Notes under the pieces: model-generated
Databases searched by the model: none
What the model was told of the DNA's origin: nothing
Seen by the model: the letters and a program-made list of their open reading frames with translations, nothing else
Assembly (NCBI RefSeq): GCF_000021705.1
Contig: NC_012751.1
Span: forward strand, 1,240,001 to 1,304,000
Source: Candidatus Hamiltonella defensa 5AT (Acyrthosiphon pisum)
GTDB lineage: Bacteria; Pseudomonadota; Gammaproteobacteria; Enterobacterales; Enterobacteriaceae
Length of the DNA: 64,000 nt
Reading direction: 5' to 3'
Position numbers and translations under genes: made by a program
Shown here: positions 18,598-27,256 of the stretch, piece after piece
Layout of the letters: each line of letters opens with the position of its first letter
Position numbering within the stretch: position 1 is the first letter of the stretch

Positions 18598-20004
18598 ATG
18601 TTGCCCTTATTAACGTCAACCGTTGTTGCCGTCAAACCTCGCATTGACGCCACACTGAGATGGATTTACCAAAAAACCTTTTCCGCCAGAGACCGCATTG
18701 CCTTTTACGACATGCTGGCCTTCCTGCTGGATAACAACAAATCGTTGCAGCAGGCCTTTATCGATATGCGCCACGTGGTCACCGATTTTGGCCGAAAACA
18801 TCATCCCTGCTCGGTGCTGTTGACCGATTGCCTGTCTGCAATCGATGAGGGACAAAGTGCGTTTGAAAAGGTCTTGCTGGAATGGGTGCCGGTTCAGGAA
18901 GCCACCCTGATGGGTTCCGGTATGCTCTCCGGAAAGCTCTCCGATGCCCTGCGCCGTGCCAGCCAGTTTAATGACGCATCAAAGCAGTATATTGCTGACC
19001 ATCGCGATGAATTACTTAATTTTCCGCTGCCCTATCGTATTACGCCGTCGTTACTGATGAAAAACGGGTATCTGCAACAGGGCTTCTCAGAGAAAAACGG
19101 CTTGGGTCAACAGTACGTGACCGGCGTTGTCAAAAACAGCCAGAAAAATCCGCCAGCGCTACAGGCGCTGACCTGTAGCGTACAGGGGGCGCCTCTTTCA
19201 GAAAAAGGCATGCGCCGAATTGCCACCCAGATCACCGGCATGGGGGGGTATGTCGATGGAAAAAATATCGCCATCGGCGCTTATGGGGGTTGGACAAGCG
19301 ATCCCCGTGATTTTGGCCTCGACTGCCGACACGGGCATATTGCCATGGCGTTATCGTCTGAAATTCTGGGTAGCGTGTTGCAGGAAAGCGATCGGCTGTA
19401 CCGGTTTCAGGTGAAGCACAGGCCGGAACTGAACCGGATGCATACCCATATAGATATGGGGGGTAACGATATCACTCATTCAGGCAGGATTAATGCCTCC
19501 GGGAATATCACGACCACAGGCACCGTGCGAGGCGGCACGGTTCAGCTCGATCAAATATCGATTTCGGGTCATAGGTGTACTCCGGATGGGTTATTGAGCC
19601 GTGATGCGAGCGGGGCCCTGCTGTCCTGTCAATCAGGGGTATGGAAGGGAGCAGGGGGAGGCAACCTGTCACGCGCCGGAGTGAATGCATTATCGGTAGA
19701 GTCCACAGGCGATTTTCATTTTGTACTGGTCTCCATTTCATCCAGATTTTTTGCGGTCGACGGCTCACACACAGCCATGGCGAACTTTACCCTGTCGCTC
19801 AATGGCAGAGTGAGGGAACAGATCACGAACCGATTAAATGTCAGAAAAACCGGAGGGGGTGGCCACTACTGGGGCTACGACACCGTGGGCGTCGTACAAA
19901 AACAGTATCGTTTAACAATAGCCCAGGGCGATCACCTCCGCGGGGCACTGAGCTCAGCCCATTACCACCTGAGCAGTGATATCAGAATCGATCTGTCGAA
20001 TTAA
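18598..20004 (+). CDS. PilR-PilV in-frame fusion
   Basis: One frame, 468 aa from ATG 18598 (also open from GTG 18514). Residues ~10-125 match the first cytoplasmic GspF domain of PilR (FYDMLAFLLDNNKSLQQAF; MGSGMLSGKLSDALRRASQ). From ASKQYIADHRDELL on it is PilV without its prepilin N-terminus: SLLMKNGYLQQGFS, NIAIGAYGGWTSDPRDFG, HPELNRMHTHIDMGGND, then a Gly/Thr repeat-like stalk and a variable tip-adhesin C-terminus. The rest of PilR, all of pilS and pilU, and the pilV start are gone, apparently by deletion at short homology (ASQ/ASKQ). Neither half should work normally: no inner-membrane platform and no cleavable prepilin. Confidence 0.85.
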   Translation: MLPLLTSTVVAVKPRIDATLRWIYQKTFSARDRIAFYDMLAFLLDNNKSLQQAFIDMRHVVTDFGRKHHPCSVLLTDCLSAIDEGQSAFEKVLLEWVPVQEATLMGSGMLSGKLSDALRRASQFNDASKQYIADHRDELLNFPLPYRITPSLLMKNGYLQQGFSEKNGLGQQYVTGVVKNSQKNPPALQALTCSVQGAPLSEKGMRRIATQITGMGGYVDGKNIAIGAYGGWTSDPRDFGLDCRHGHIAMALSSEILGSVLQESDRLYRFQVKHRPELNRMHTHIDMGGNDITHSGRINASGNITTTGTVRGGTVQLDQISISGHRCTPDGLLSRDASGALLSCQSGVWKGAGGGNLSRAGVNALSVESTGDFHFVLVSISSRFFAVDGSHTAMANFTLSLNGRVREQITNRLNVRKTGGGGHYWGYDTVGVVQKQYRLTIAQGDHLRGALSSAHYHLSSDIRIDLSN

Positions 20005-20156
20005 CGTCCCTTATCATCAAGGCGGGATGAGTTGTCTGAAAATGGGGTGAATGGAATCAACATCAGCAGATCAGGCAGACTCTGAAATTTAGTTTCATCT
20101 GATTATGTCACTGACATGTTCGTGATAAAGATATGAGTGGTCTATTTTCACTCTAT

Positions 20157-20465
20157 TCATTTGATGATGAACAAAGTCAGTTCCACGCCGATCAGAGCAC
20201 TAAGGATAGAACAAAGCAATATTATAGCGATAAATCGGCCTCTTTTAGTTTTATACCTTGTTTCGTTGTAAGAATCGCTCATTCTAACAATAATGTCTTG
20301 GATGGATTTTTCTATTTTTGAATCAATGCATTGATTCAGTTCTTCAACACGATTAAGTAATGCCGTTTGTTCTTCCAGTATTTTTTTTTGTGTCTCATTG
20401 ATTTCTTTGGCATCACCTAGAAACCAGTCCATTAGCACCTCTAATTTATCGGGTTGCTTGTCCAT
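20157..20465 (-). CDS. StbC-like small membrane protein
   Basis: 102 aa. Acidic, coiled-coil-prone N-terminal part (KEINETQKKILEEQTALLNRVEELNQ), then a basic turn and one C-terminal transmembrane segment (FIAIILLCSILSALIGVELTLFII). It follows an StbB-like ATPase gene by one base and an StbA-like gene further upstream, the gene order of stbABC stability operons of IncW/IncN plasmids. Function inferred from context only; the sequence itself is not diagnostic. Confidence 0.5.
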   Translation of the reverse strand: MDKQPDKLEVLMDWFLGDAKEINETQKKILEEQTALLNRVEELNQCIDSKIEKSIQDIIVRMSDSYNETRYKTKRGRFIAIILLCSILSALIGVELTLFIIK

Positions 20466-20466
20466 A

Positions 20467-21183
20467 TCACTCTCCGATTAATAGAGCATATGTTCTATCA
20501 AGATTGTTTTTAACAGGAATCGCTTGTTTCATATAAGTATAACGACGCGCCATTTTACGGCGCTCATCGGTATCATTAGATTGTTTTGCTCTCATTTTAA
20601 ATTCCTCTGCATCTTCTTCTGTCAGAGATTCAAATGATATTTGATGATGAGCCAAGTATTCAAAAACTTCACTATCGTATATCACGGAGTTTTTATCAAT
20701 TTTTCCGACATTGGTTTTTTTTACAAAAGAGAAAATCGGCTCTAAAACTTTTTTGACATCTTCACCCGGAGTAATCCTGTTTGGCACGAAAACAATTTTG
20801 TCTTTTTCGACTCCAGCCTTGTGTAAGGTGTGTGCCGTTTTCATACTTTCTTTCACGGCCTTATCTTCTTTGGTAACAGGAATAAAATACAAATCAAATT
20901 CGTTTGCACCGCCATCAAAACGTGACATAGACATTAAAAATGGTTCTACATTAGATGCGCCGATATCAATAATGGCAGAATCTTCAAAAACAACATCTTC
21001 AATCAGTTTTGAAAAATCATCACCTTTAAAACTGACTACATCTTTAATACCCAAATCTGCCGCTGATTGATTAATCGTTTCAACAGAAAAGAATTTTACA
21101 TCTTTCATTCTAGGCGAAAGAAGATAAGTCGAAATCAAGGTTTTTCCGACGCTACCACTGTAATTAATGACTGCTACTTTCAT
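20467..21183 (-). CDS. StbB-like ParA/MinD-fold ATPase
   Basis: 238 aa. P-loop at the N-terminus (INYSGSVGKTLISTYLL, a deviant Walker A with GSVGKT), an IIDIGASN segment for Walker B, and VPNRITPGEDV. Small ParA-like ATPases of this kind are the StbB proteins encoded beside oriT in R388/pKM101-type plasmids, where they affect plasmid positioning and conjugation. Middle gene of a three-gene minus-strand operon, 8 bases after the stbA-like gene. Appears intact. Confidence 0.65.
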   Translation of the reverse strand: MKVAVINYSGSVGKTLISTYLLSPRMKDVKFFSVETINQSAADLGIKDVVSFKGDDFSKLIEDVVFEDSAIIDIGASNVEPFLMSMSRFDGGANEFDLYFIPVTKEDKAVKESMKTAHTLHKAGVEKDKIVFVPNRITPGEDVKKVLEPIFSFVKKTNVGKIDKNSVIYDSEVFEYLAHHQISFESLTEEDAEEFKMRAKQSNDTDERRKMARRYTYMKQAIPVKNNLDRTYALLIGE

Positions 21184-21191
21184 TTTCCACC

Positions 21192-21512
21192 TCAGTATTT
21201 ATCCATGAATTTATTTGGGTCAAACGAATCGTTGATTTTTTCAAAAAACTCTTTACCGATAATCTCTTGACTATGAGTGTTATTTTGATCTTCCTTTTTT
21301 CTGCAAGATAGAGTCGTAGATTTTTCCAGCTTGGATCGTTTTACCCTTGCTCGATATAATGCAGTATCAAAACTTCTAACATTCACATTAGCAATGTGAA
21401 ATCTTTCTGAAACCACCTTAAAAACATCTTCTCTTGATACACCAAGAGATAACATTTCTTCCACTTCTGGCAGCATCATCTGGATGGCTGCCCTAATGCT
21501 TTTAGGCTTCAT
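21192..21512 (-). CDS. StbA-like DNA-binding protein
   Basis: 106 aa. The N-terminal ~55 residues (IRAAIQMMLPEVEEMLSLGVSREDVFKVVSERF) form a helical module with a helix-turn-helix look and a basic segment (RARVKRSKLEK), then a polar tail. First gene of the minus-strand operon; immediately upstream of its start (21535-21640) lie direct repeats, as expected for StbA, which in R388 binds repeats in front of its own gene and controls segregation. Assignment rests on gene order, size and the repeats. Confidence 0.55.
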   Translation of the reverse strand: MKPKSIRAAIQMMLPEVEEMLSLGVSREDVFKVVSERFHIANVNVRSFDTALYRARVKRSKLEKSTTLSCRKKEDQNNTHSQEIIGKEFFEKINDSFDPNKFMDKY

Positions 21513-21534
21513 ATTAGCCTCTTAAAATTGATGT

Positions 21535-21640
21535 ATTTTTGGTGTAATAATGATAAAAAAGCTGATTAATGATGTAAAAATGAATTCCTGTCAATTTTTT
21601 AATGTAAAAATGATGTATTTTTGACGTAAAATGGTTTTTA
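21535..21640. repeat. Direct repeats upstream of stbA-like gene
   Basis: Within about 100 bp the words ATGTAAAAATGA (twice), GATGTATTTTTG (twice) and TAATGATGTAAAAATG recur, giving alternating copies of a GATGTA-type unit in both orientations. They are ideally placed to be the operator/segregation repeats bound by the StbA-like protein. Basis: direct reading; function inferred. Confidence 0.6.
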
Positions 21641-21677
21641 CTTCACAAGAACCCCGTGTAGCGGCGGGCGGAGCGTC

Positions 21678-21718
21678 AAAAAATGGCACATTTTGGGACA
21701 ATACGCCTATCCTGCATC
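21678..21718 (+). other. Possible IncP-like oriT nic region
   Basis: CCTATCCTGC at 21706-21715 equals the core of the RP4 nic region (..ACCTATCCTGC..). Twelve bases upstream is a perfect hairpin AAAATG-GCA-CATTTT (21680-21694). The location between the stb operon and the replicon matches oriT positions in R388-like plasmids. No cognate relaxase gene lies next to it. The motif is short, so this is a candidate only. Confidence 0.35.
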
Positions 21719-22149
21719 GGGTGTTTATATTGGTGATTTTGGCTTTCTGTTACTAGGGGGGTTCCCGCGTCAAAACAAGCCAAACAATACCTGTCAGCGG
21801 AAAAAGTTAATCCAAGTGGAACGCGAAGAAAAATATTTGGATTTTGGACAGGGGCTTTCCCTGAAACAGCATGACTTAAAACGGTTATCATTCTTTCATC
21901 CATCACCTGAAAGAAATTCGTATTTACGTCACTATGACATTGTGAAATTTGATGAAAATTTTGTACTGGTGTTTTTGGTGTCTTGTACTAGATTCTTAGT
22001 ACAGAACCCCCATTGATTTTAGTACAAAAACTGTGTTGATCTGAAAATCTCGCCTGGCCTAACCTTCAAAAACTATCCTAAAACGTCCTGTATCTCTCTG
22101 TGAGAAGAAATCTCCTTTTGGTAATGCACATTCATGGGTTGTTATTTTA

Positions 22150-22690
22150 TGCTCCTTAAAATGGTTTTTAGGCGATTTTAGAGGCGTTTCGTTTAAACAG
22201 GTCTAACGTCTAAGAATTTCAAAAAAAAATTTTTTTAACTTTAAACAAGAGCGCTCGCCGCAGTCTTTGGCTGAGGCGTACCGCAGGAGCTTTGCTCCGA
22301 GGAACGAACAGCCAAAGCGAGGAAGCGGAAGATCCTCTTTTGTCGAGGGGAGCACGGTCACTCTTTAGCTAATATTTGGCAATCAGGTTTTCTAGGTTTT
22401 CTAGTACTCAAGTTTTGGCCCGTTTAAATTATGGGGTAACAACTGAAGTTATCCACAAGATTAAAGCGTGAAAACGCGGTTAAAAGATCAGTTATGTATA
22501 GTTAAAACAAGTTAAGGAAATTTAGTTAGATAAAAAATCTTATAAATACAATAATTTAAAACATGTTTTTCAACTCTTTGGTTTTTAAATCCCAGTATTT
22601 GGTTTTTAAATCCCAAAACGAGCGAGTCAGTGCTGAGTGACCGCTCAGCACTGACTCTTACCAGCAACCCTGATAACGCAGGATTGAGGC
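22150..22690 (+). promoter_or_regulatory. repA-1 control region / probable origin (left inverted arm)
   Basis: Non-coding region before repA-1. It holds a conserved block of several nested palindromes (GCGCTCGCCGCAG..., GGAGCTTTGCTCC, GAGGAAGCGGAAGATCCTC) at about 22250-22360, an A/T-rich stretch, a near-perfect GAGTCAGTGCTGAGTG / CGCTCAGCACTGACTC hairpin at about 22625-22657, and two tandem GGTTTTTAAATCCCA units at about 22580-22615. The same elements recur inverted at 25387-25917 before repA-2. Likely origin and copy-control region; the exact oriV is not demonstrable from sequence alone. Confidence 0.55.
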
Positions 22691-22691
22691 T

Positions 22692-23576
22692 ATGGTAAAT
22701 CATACAATTAATCAGAGAGTAAGCAACTTGAGAACATTACGCCCCCGTAAACATGAACTGGAGTTTTTTATTGCCGATGAGGTTGAGCTTTCAAGTTTTA
22801 GGGATGAAATGGCAAGCATGGAGCATCCTTTTTTTGCTATGAAGGGAGGGGATACAAAGACTAGAAAATATAAAAATGGAAATATAACCGTTACTGTAGA
22901 ACCGACATCATCAGGTATGGCAACTATCTTTGATAAGGATGTTTGGATTTACAGCATATCTAAGCTACAGGAAGCCATGAATAATAATGAGGAGATAAGC
23001 CGAACTATTTGCTTTACGCCTTATGATTTTTTAGTGACTACAAATAGAGAGATAGGCGGGAGAACATATAATGAATTAGAAAAATCTTTAAAAAGATTAT
23101 CTGGTACAAGAATAACGACGAACATTGTATATTCTGATGAGAAACAGGAATCTATAGGATTTGGACTTATTGATAGTTGGCGAATTCTTGACGAAAAGAA
23201 AGGTAAATTGGATATCGGTATGATAGAAGTCACCCTACCGGATTGGCTCTATCAGGCATTGCATAAAAAGAAAATGCTGAAAATCAGTCCTGACTATTTT
23301 CGCATCAGAAAAGCGACAGATCGACGCATTTATGAGATTGCCCGAAAACACTGTGGTCATCAAGGAGAATTCAATATTTCCGTTGAAAAACTGCATTTAA
23401 AAACAGGCAGTACAGCCTTGTTAAAAATGTTCAGACATAACATCAAGCAACTGGTTAAATCTAACGACTTACCAGATTATGAAATGCGCTATGATGTGGA
23501 ACGAGACAGCGTAAATATTTTGTTCGGGGACCTCCAATATCACGCCCACCGTATGGCCTCTGAGGGTCTGATTTGA
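22692..23576 (+). CDS. repA: Replication initiator RepA, copy 1, C-terminus replaced
   Basis: 294 aa initiator of the replication initiator protein A family (pfam RPA type), matching copy 2 through most of its length (NQRVSNLRTLRPRKHELEFFIADEVELSS; QESIGFGLIDSWRILDEKKG; ISPDYFRIRKATDRRIYEIARKHCG). After about residue 277 the frame runs into foreign sequence (GDLQYHAHRMASEGLI), which is the antisense of a toxin-gene fragment, so the last ~40 residues of the normal protein are missing. The core DNA-binding winged-helix part is present; activity uncertain. Opposite-strand copy 2 is complete. Confidence 0.85.
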   Translation: MVNHTINQRVSNLRTLRPRKHELEFFIADEVELSSFRDEMASMEHPFFAMKGGDTKTRKYKNGNITVTVEPTSSGMATIFDKDVWIYSISKLQEAMNNNEEISRTICFTPYDFLVTTNREIGGRTYNELEKSLKRLSGTRITTNIVYSDEKQESIGFGLIDSWRILDEKKGKLDIGMIEVTLPDWLYQALHKKKMLKISPDYFRIRKATDRRIYEIARKHCGHQGEFNISVEKLHLKTGSTALLKMFRHNIKQLVKSNDLPDYEMRYDVERDSVNILFGDLQYHAHRMASEGLI

Positions 23577-23697
23577 CAAGATACTGGCAGACATCACATC
23601 AGATTGCCTCAGTTTATCTCTGATGTTTTTTGAAAAAATGCCCTTTCGAGACAGTAAATCTTTCATTGAAGAAGAATAAACGAGATGCCTGAATTTC
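23520..23697 (-). pseudogene. Fragment of an RTX-type toxin gene
   Basis: Minus-strand translation reads RHLVYSSSMKDLLSRKGIFS, KNIRDKLRQSDVMSASILSN and TLRGHTVGVILEVPEQNI, closely related but not identical to a part of the large toxin at 54.69-54.87 kb. About 60 codons without a start or a remaining gene. It comes from a diverged paralogue, not a recent copy. Junction with repA-1 falls in a shared AAATATTTTG stretch, suggesting microhomology joining. Confidence 0.8.
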
Positions 23698-24001
23698 TGG
23701 ACAGACAACAGTCTTCGCATGATAAGGAACTGGACTGAGTCGCTTTCAGATGAAAACCATCGAGGCATTGAGTATTCTCCCTCACCCGATTTACTTCTGC
23801 GGGAAGATCCCACCGAAATTCTGCCACAAGACCTCACGGCCCTCCAAGACATGATGAGTCAATTCTTACTTCAGAAGAGAGGCCATTTGAAGACCTGGTT
23901 TGTTCAGGAGATGTCTCAAACTTCCTATGAGTTACCGAAAGCACCGGAGGCAGAGGTGTACTCCCCTTCACAAGTTCAGACTCTATTGCAACAGGGACAT
24001 C
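23695..24001 (+). pseudogene. Fragment of the RoxA/YcfD-like gene
   Basis: Near-identical to the 40575-40881 part of the roxA-like gene (FWTDNSLRMIRNWTESLSDENHRG, in two windows of that region). It keeps CAA where the larger copy has the in-frame TAG at 40724, so the stop there arose in only one copy. It has no start and ends abruptly at GGACATC. Lies directly after the toxin fragment. Confidence 0.85.
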
Positions 24002-24328
24002 TTAATAGTGAGCGTCGCTCTTCTCTTCTTCTCTGACCAAAACCGAAAAGAGTCGATGAAAACGCATCGTTGAGTGAAGCATTGACGTTATCACCTCACC
24101 TGCACAAGCCATCACCCAAAGCCCCCCAAAAAAAGGAATGGTATAGTTATCCGATGCGGTAAAATGCTTATCAATATGATAATACATTATGATGCAACCC
24201 AATCCGCCCATCACAAAAATAAATCCCTTGAACGCATGTAAAAAGGCAAAGAATGAGACTGTGGCGATATGCAACATATTGGCAAGGGTGATACGCAAAG
24301 CAAACCACAACCAGAGAATGCCGGTCAT
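24002..24328 (-). CDS. Small inner-membrane protein of unknown function
   Basis: 108 aa from ATG 24328 (TTG 24331 also possible). Three hydrophobic segments (ILWLWFALRITLANMLHIATVSFFAFL; GFIFVMGGLGCIIMYYHI; IPFFGGLWVMACAGEVI) and a polar C-terminus. It follows repA-2 and a 33-codon ORF in the same direction, so it may belong to the replicon operon. I do not recognise a family. The reverse strand overlaps the debris end only marginally. Confidence 0.6.
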   Translation of the reverse strand: MTGILWLWFALRITLANMLHIATVSFFAFLHAFKGFIFVMGGLGCIIMYYHIDKHFTASDNYTIPFFGGLWVMACAGEVITSMLHSTMRFHRLFSVLVREEEKSDAHY

Positions 24329-24334
24329 CAAAAT

Positions 24335-24436
24335 TTAACCTGCCTTGCTTAACTTTTTCTTCCGATTTGTTGTTTTTATTGATTTTTTCACCGCCTGACG
24401 TTGTTCACCTTGAGGGAACGGATAAATATTGCTCAT
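24335..24436 (-). CDS. Small basic protein overlapping repA-2 stop
   Basis: 33 codons, MSNIYPFPQGEQRQAVKKSI followed by a Lys/Arg-rich tail. Its ATG overlaps the repA-2 TGA (ATGA), so it could be translated by coupling to repA-2, and the next gene starts 7 bases after its stop. The tight spacing is the main evidence for a real gene. Function unknown. Confidence 0.5.
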   Translation of the reverse strand: MSNIYPFPQGEQRQAVKKSIKTTNRKKKLSKAG

Positions 24437-25386
24437 TTTTTACCTCGCTTGGCGGCCAGTTTTTCATCCAGTAAATTTTTCAATTTGTAGATTTCTCGCT
24501 TACCATTTTCCCGTTGTTGTTCTTTTTCTTCCTGCTCCGGTGTGAGATTACAGTTATTAAAAATCACCATATCCGCTTTGGCATCGTAACGAAGGCCGTA
24601 ATCAGGCAAGTCATTCGTTTTAGCCAGTTGTTTAATGTTATGCCGGAACATTTTCAACAAGGCGGTGCTGCCCGTTTTTAAATGCAGTTTTTCAAGGGCT
24701 ATCGTAAACTCTCCCTGATGACCACAATGCTTACGCGCTATTTCATAAAGTCGCCTGTCTATTGCTTTTCTGATACGGAAATAGTCGGGACTGATTTTCA
24801 GCATTTTCTTTTTATGCAATGCCTGATAAAGCGAATCAGGTAACGTTATCTCAATCATACCAATATCAAGATTACCTTTCTTTTCATCAAGAATTCGCCA
24901 ACTATCAATAAGACCAAAGCCAATACTTTCCTGCTTTTCTTCTGAATAAAAAACATTGGTCTTAATTGTTGTTCCCTTTAACCTATCTAAAGCCCTTTCT
25001 AATTCTTGATAAGTTCTACCACTAATTGTTCTATTCGTGGTTACAAAAAAATCATAAGGCGTAAAACAAATTGTTCTACTTATTTCTTGATGATTATTAA
25101 TCGCTTCCTGTAGTTTTGATATACTATAAATCCAGACATCTTTATCAAAAACAGTGGCTAATCCATCAGCCGTAGCCTTAACAATAACGGTTACATTCCC
25201 ATTTTTGTATTTTCTAACCTTGGTATCTCCGCCTTTCAAGGCAAAAAAAGGGGGTTCCATGCTTGCCATCTCATCCCTGAAACTCGAAAGCTCGACCTCA
25301 TCAGCAATAAAAAATTCTAACTCATGTTTACGGGGACGTAACGTTCTCAATTTGCTTACTCTCTGATTAATTGTATGATCTGCCAT
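24433..25386 (-). CDS. repA: Replication initiator RepA, copy 2, full length
   Basis: 317 aa, replication initiator protein A family. Same domain order as copy 1, plus the native C-terminus (DLPDYGLRYDAKADMVIFNN, then a charged EEKEQQREN tail ending in AAKRGKK). Origin-binding initiator of a theta-type replicon. The upstream region (25387-25917) is an inverted relative of that of copy 1. The two genes converge, so the replicon appears duplicated head to head or was assembled from two related plasmids. Probably the functional initiator. Confidence 0.9.
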   Translation of the reverse strand: MADHTINQRVSKLRTLRPRKHELEFFIADEVELSSFRDEMASMEPPFFALKGGDTKVRKYKNGNVTVIVKATADGLATVFDKDVWIYSISKLQEAINNHQEISRTICFTPYDFFVTTNRTISGRTYQELERALDRLKGTTIKTNVFYSEEKQESIGFGLIDSWRILDEKKGNLDIGMIEITLPDSLYQALHKKKMLKISPDYFRIRKAIDRRLYEIARKHCGHQGEFTIALEKLHLKTGSTALLKMFRHNIKQLAKTNDLPDYGLRYDAKADMVIFNNCNLTPEQEEKEQQRENGKREIYKLKNLLDEKLAAKRGKK

Positions 25387-25917
25387 AGCCTCAATCCTAT
25401 CTAGTGTCTAGGGTTGTTGGTCAGAGCTGGTCAGGTGTTAGCAGCACTTGATTGGCTCGTTTCTGTGATTTAAAAACCTAAATACTGTGATTTAAAAACC
25501 AACATGTCGAAAAACTTATTATATTTCATATGCCTATAGCCAAAAAAATCCCTTTAACTTATTTAACTTATACATAACTGATCTTTTAACCACGTTTTCC
25601 CCATTAAATCTTATGGATAACTTCAGTTCTTACCCCATCATTTTAACAGGCACAAATTCAAATACTAAAAAACCTGATTGCCTAATATTGGCTAAAGAGT
25701 GACCGTGCTTCCCTCGACAAAAGAGGATCTTCCGCTTCCTCGCTTTGGCTGTTCGTTCCTCGGAGCAAAGCTCCTTCGGTACGCCTCAGCCAAAGACTGC
25801 GGCGAGCGCTCTTGTTTAAAGTTAAAAAAATTTTTTTTTGAAATTCTCAGACGTTAAACCTGTTTGAACCAAATGCCTCTAAAAACGCCTAAAAACCATT
25901 TTAAGGAGCACAAAACT
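25387..25917 (-). promoter_or_regulatory. repA-2 control region / probable origin (right inverted arm)
   Basis: Inverted counterpart of 22150-22690. Contains two GATTTAAAAACC units (about 25465-25505), an A/T-rich stretch with TTATCCATAAGATT-like bases, and the conserved palindromic block (CCTCTTTTGTCGAGGG-like, GGAGCAAAGCTCC, GAGCGCTCTTG) at about 25700-25820. The arms differ by scattered substitutions and in the hairpin next to repA, so they are old or of separate origin. Confidence 0.55.
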
Positions 25918-25940
25918 AAAACCCTCAAGGGGGTTTTTTC
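25918..25940. terminator. Rho-independent terminator candidate
   Basis: AAACCC and GGGTTT arms around a 6-base loop followed by a T-run (AAAACCCTCAAGGGGGTTTTTT). Lies between the repA-2 control region and the minus-strand gene remnant ending at 26032; could act on either strand. Confidence 0.55.
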
Positions 25941-26031
25941 TTTCTCAGGAAGTCATTAAACCAGCGAAGAGGGCTTTTTAGGGCCTTGAATGTCACACCA
26001 CACGGTGATGCCGCTGTACTTAAACACTTCC

Positions 26032-26971
26032 TCACGGGCGCAGAAGCCATTTTCGGATTGTCTGGGCTTCCTGGCTTGTCCAGATTCGACCTTGATAGTT
26101 GAGTTTATCATCTAGACCGGTCGCCGACAGAATCTGAGACTGATGTTGTTTGCGTTTGCTGTAATGTTTTAAATCTACACGGTTGGTGACAAACTTGCGG
26201 TTGCGAATGTCTAACTGCTTGTCGGCCTGCACAGACAGCGCGGAAATCGATAATTTTTTGATGGCACTCACCGTTCCCCCAGTGACTTCCCCCAAGGTCA
26301 GCTGGTTCAAAAGCGCCGTCGCATCTTCGCCGTCATACTCGGTCAGGTTCAGGTCCTTAAATATCTGGGTCTTCCTGAGGCTGGTTTCCGAGTAGTCCCC
26401 TTCGCCATGCAGAGCCGCCTGGAATTGCGCTTCACTTAACAGCGGCTGATTGTCGATGTCTTCTTTCAGCTCCTCGAGAAGCTGCTCTCGGATATCGGCC
26501 GAAGATTTTTTGCCCATCTCGGAGAGAGGTTCGTTTTTGACACCACCACGACCTCATAGCCTTCTGCTTTTGCTTGGCTGATGAATCTCTTCCATCGATA
26601 CGAAAACAGATTTTGCAGAAGACCTTTTCCAGACGAAAATGCACATCTGAGGCCCTGCTTGCGACCGCTTCACTGAGTATTTTAATGATTTTATTCTGAA
26701 TGGTTTTTTCAGTGTGTTCGTCTTCATTCTTTACGTCCGACTCCGCCGGTTTATTGAATTCAACAATGTCAGATAAAGCACAGGCCTCCAGGCTAAATTG
26801 AACATGACTGGCCTTCAATCGGCGCTCATAATCCATCACTTCAAGGGAATTGATCACTGAAGCCCTGACGTTAACCCCGGGACGTACAGCTGGATAGTCC
26901 CCGGCCGTGTGTACGTTTTCGGACGCTGAAGCGTTACCTGGCGACATTCCGGCCCGGATGCCGTAAGCCAT
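26032..26971 (-). pseudogene. Frameshifted remnant of an unidentified plasmid gene
   Basis: Two overlapping minus-strand frames: 26432-26971 (179 codons; includes ASRASDVHFRLEKVFCKICF and RIDG, a pattern like the N-terminal domain of PilB/GspE ATPases) and 26032-26517 (161 codons; acidic start, LTEYDGEDATALLNQLTLGEVTGG, basic C-terminus). Between them a third frame reads ISQAKAEGYEVVVVSKTNLS. Together this suggests one longer gene broken by at least two indels, or a chimera. No Walker motifs survive. Product not recognised beyond the ATPase-like patch. Confidence 0.45.
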
Positions 26972-26981
26972 TATTCGATGT

Positions 26982-27238
26982 CAGAAAAAAAACTGCAGGG
27001 CTGTGGTTACAACAGGCAGTGAAAAGGGCAAGTGATGAAGGTATTCTATTCAATTTGCGATGCAGCTGTTCTTTAACAATGTTCCCCCGAAAGTCGTACA
27101 GGACTATATGCAACATAAACGCTATGAAAGCACGGAGGTGTATCTGAAGGTGTTTGCACTGGACTTGGCAACGCAGAGATGAGCGTGACTTTCTCGATGG
27201 ATCACCGCGAATATGCGCATTTGCTGACAGTAAAATAG
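26982..27238 (+). pseudogene. Remnant of a ResD-like tyrosine recombinase, copy 1
   Basis: Fragments in two frames: AGLWLQQAVKRASDEGILF, then MQLFFNNVPPKVVQDYMQHK and RYESTEVYLKVFALDLATQR, then VTFSMDHREYAHLLTVK. This is the C-terminal catalytic part of plasmid tyrosine resolvases (...Y in STEVYLKVFALD). The HxxR box region is missing and stops interrupt it, so it is dead. Its last codons and the bases after them recur near 28200-28322. Confidence 0.7.
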
Positions 27239-27256
27239 AATAACCAAGAATGACAC

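Noticed and set aside
18514..20004. Shufflon in the pilV end
   Set aside because: No rci gene, no repeated sfx-like sites and only one C-terminal segment are visible.
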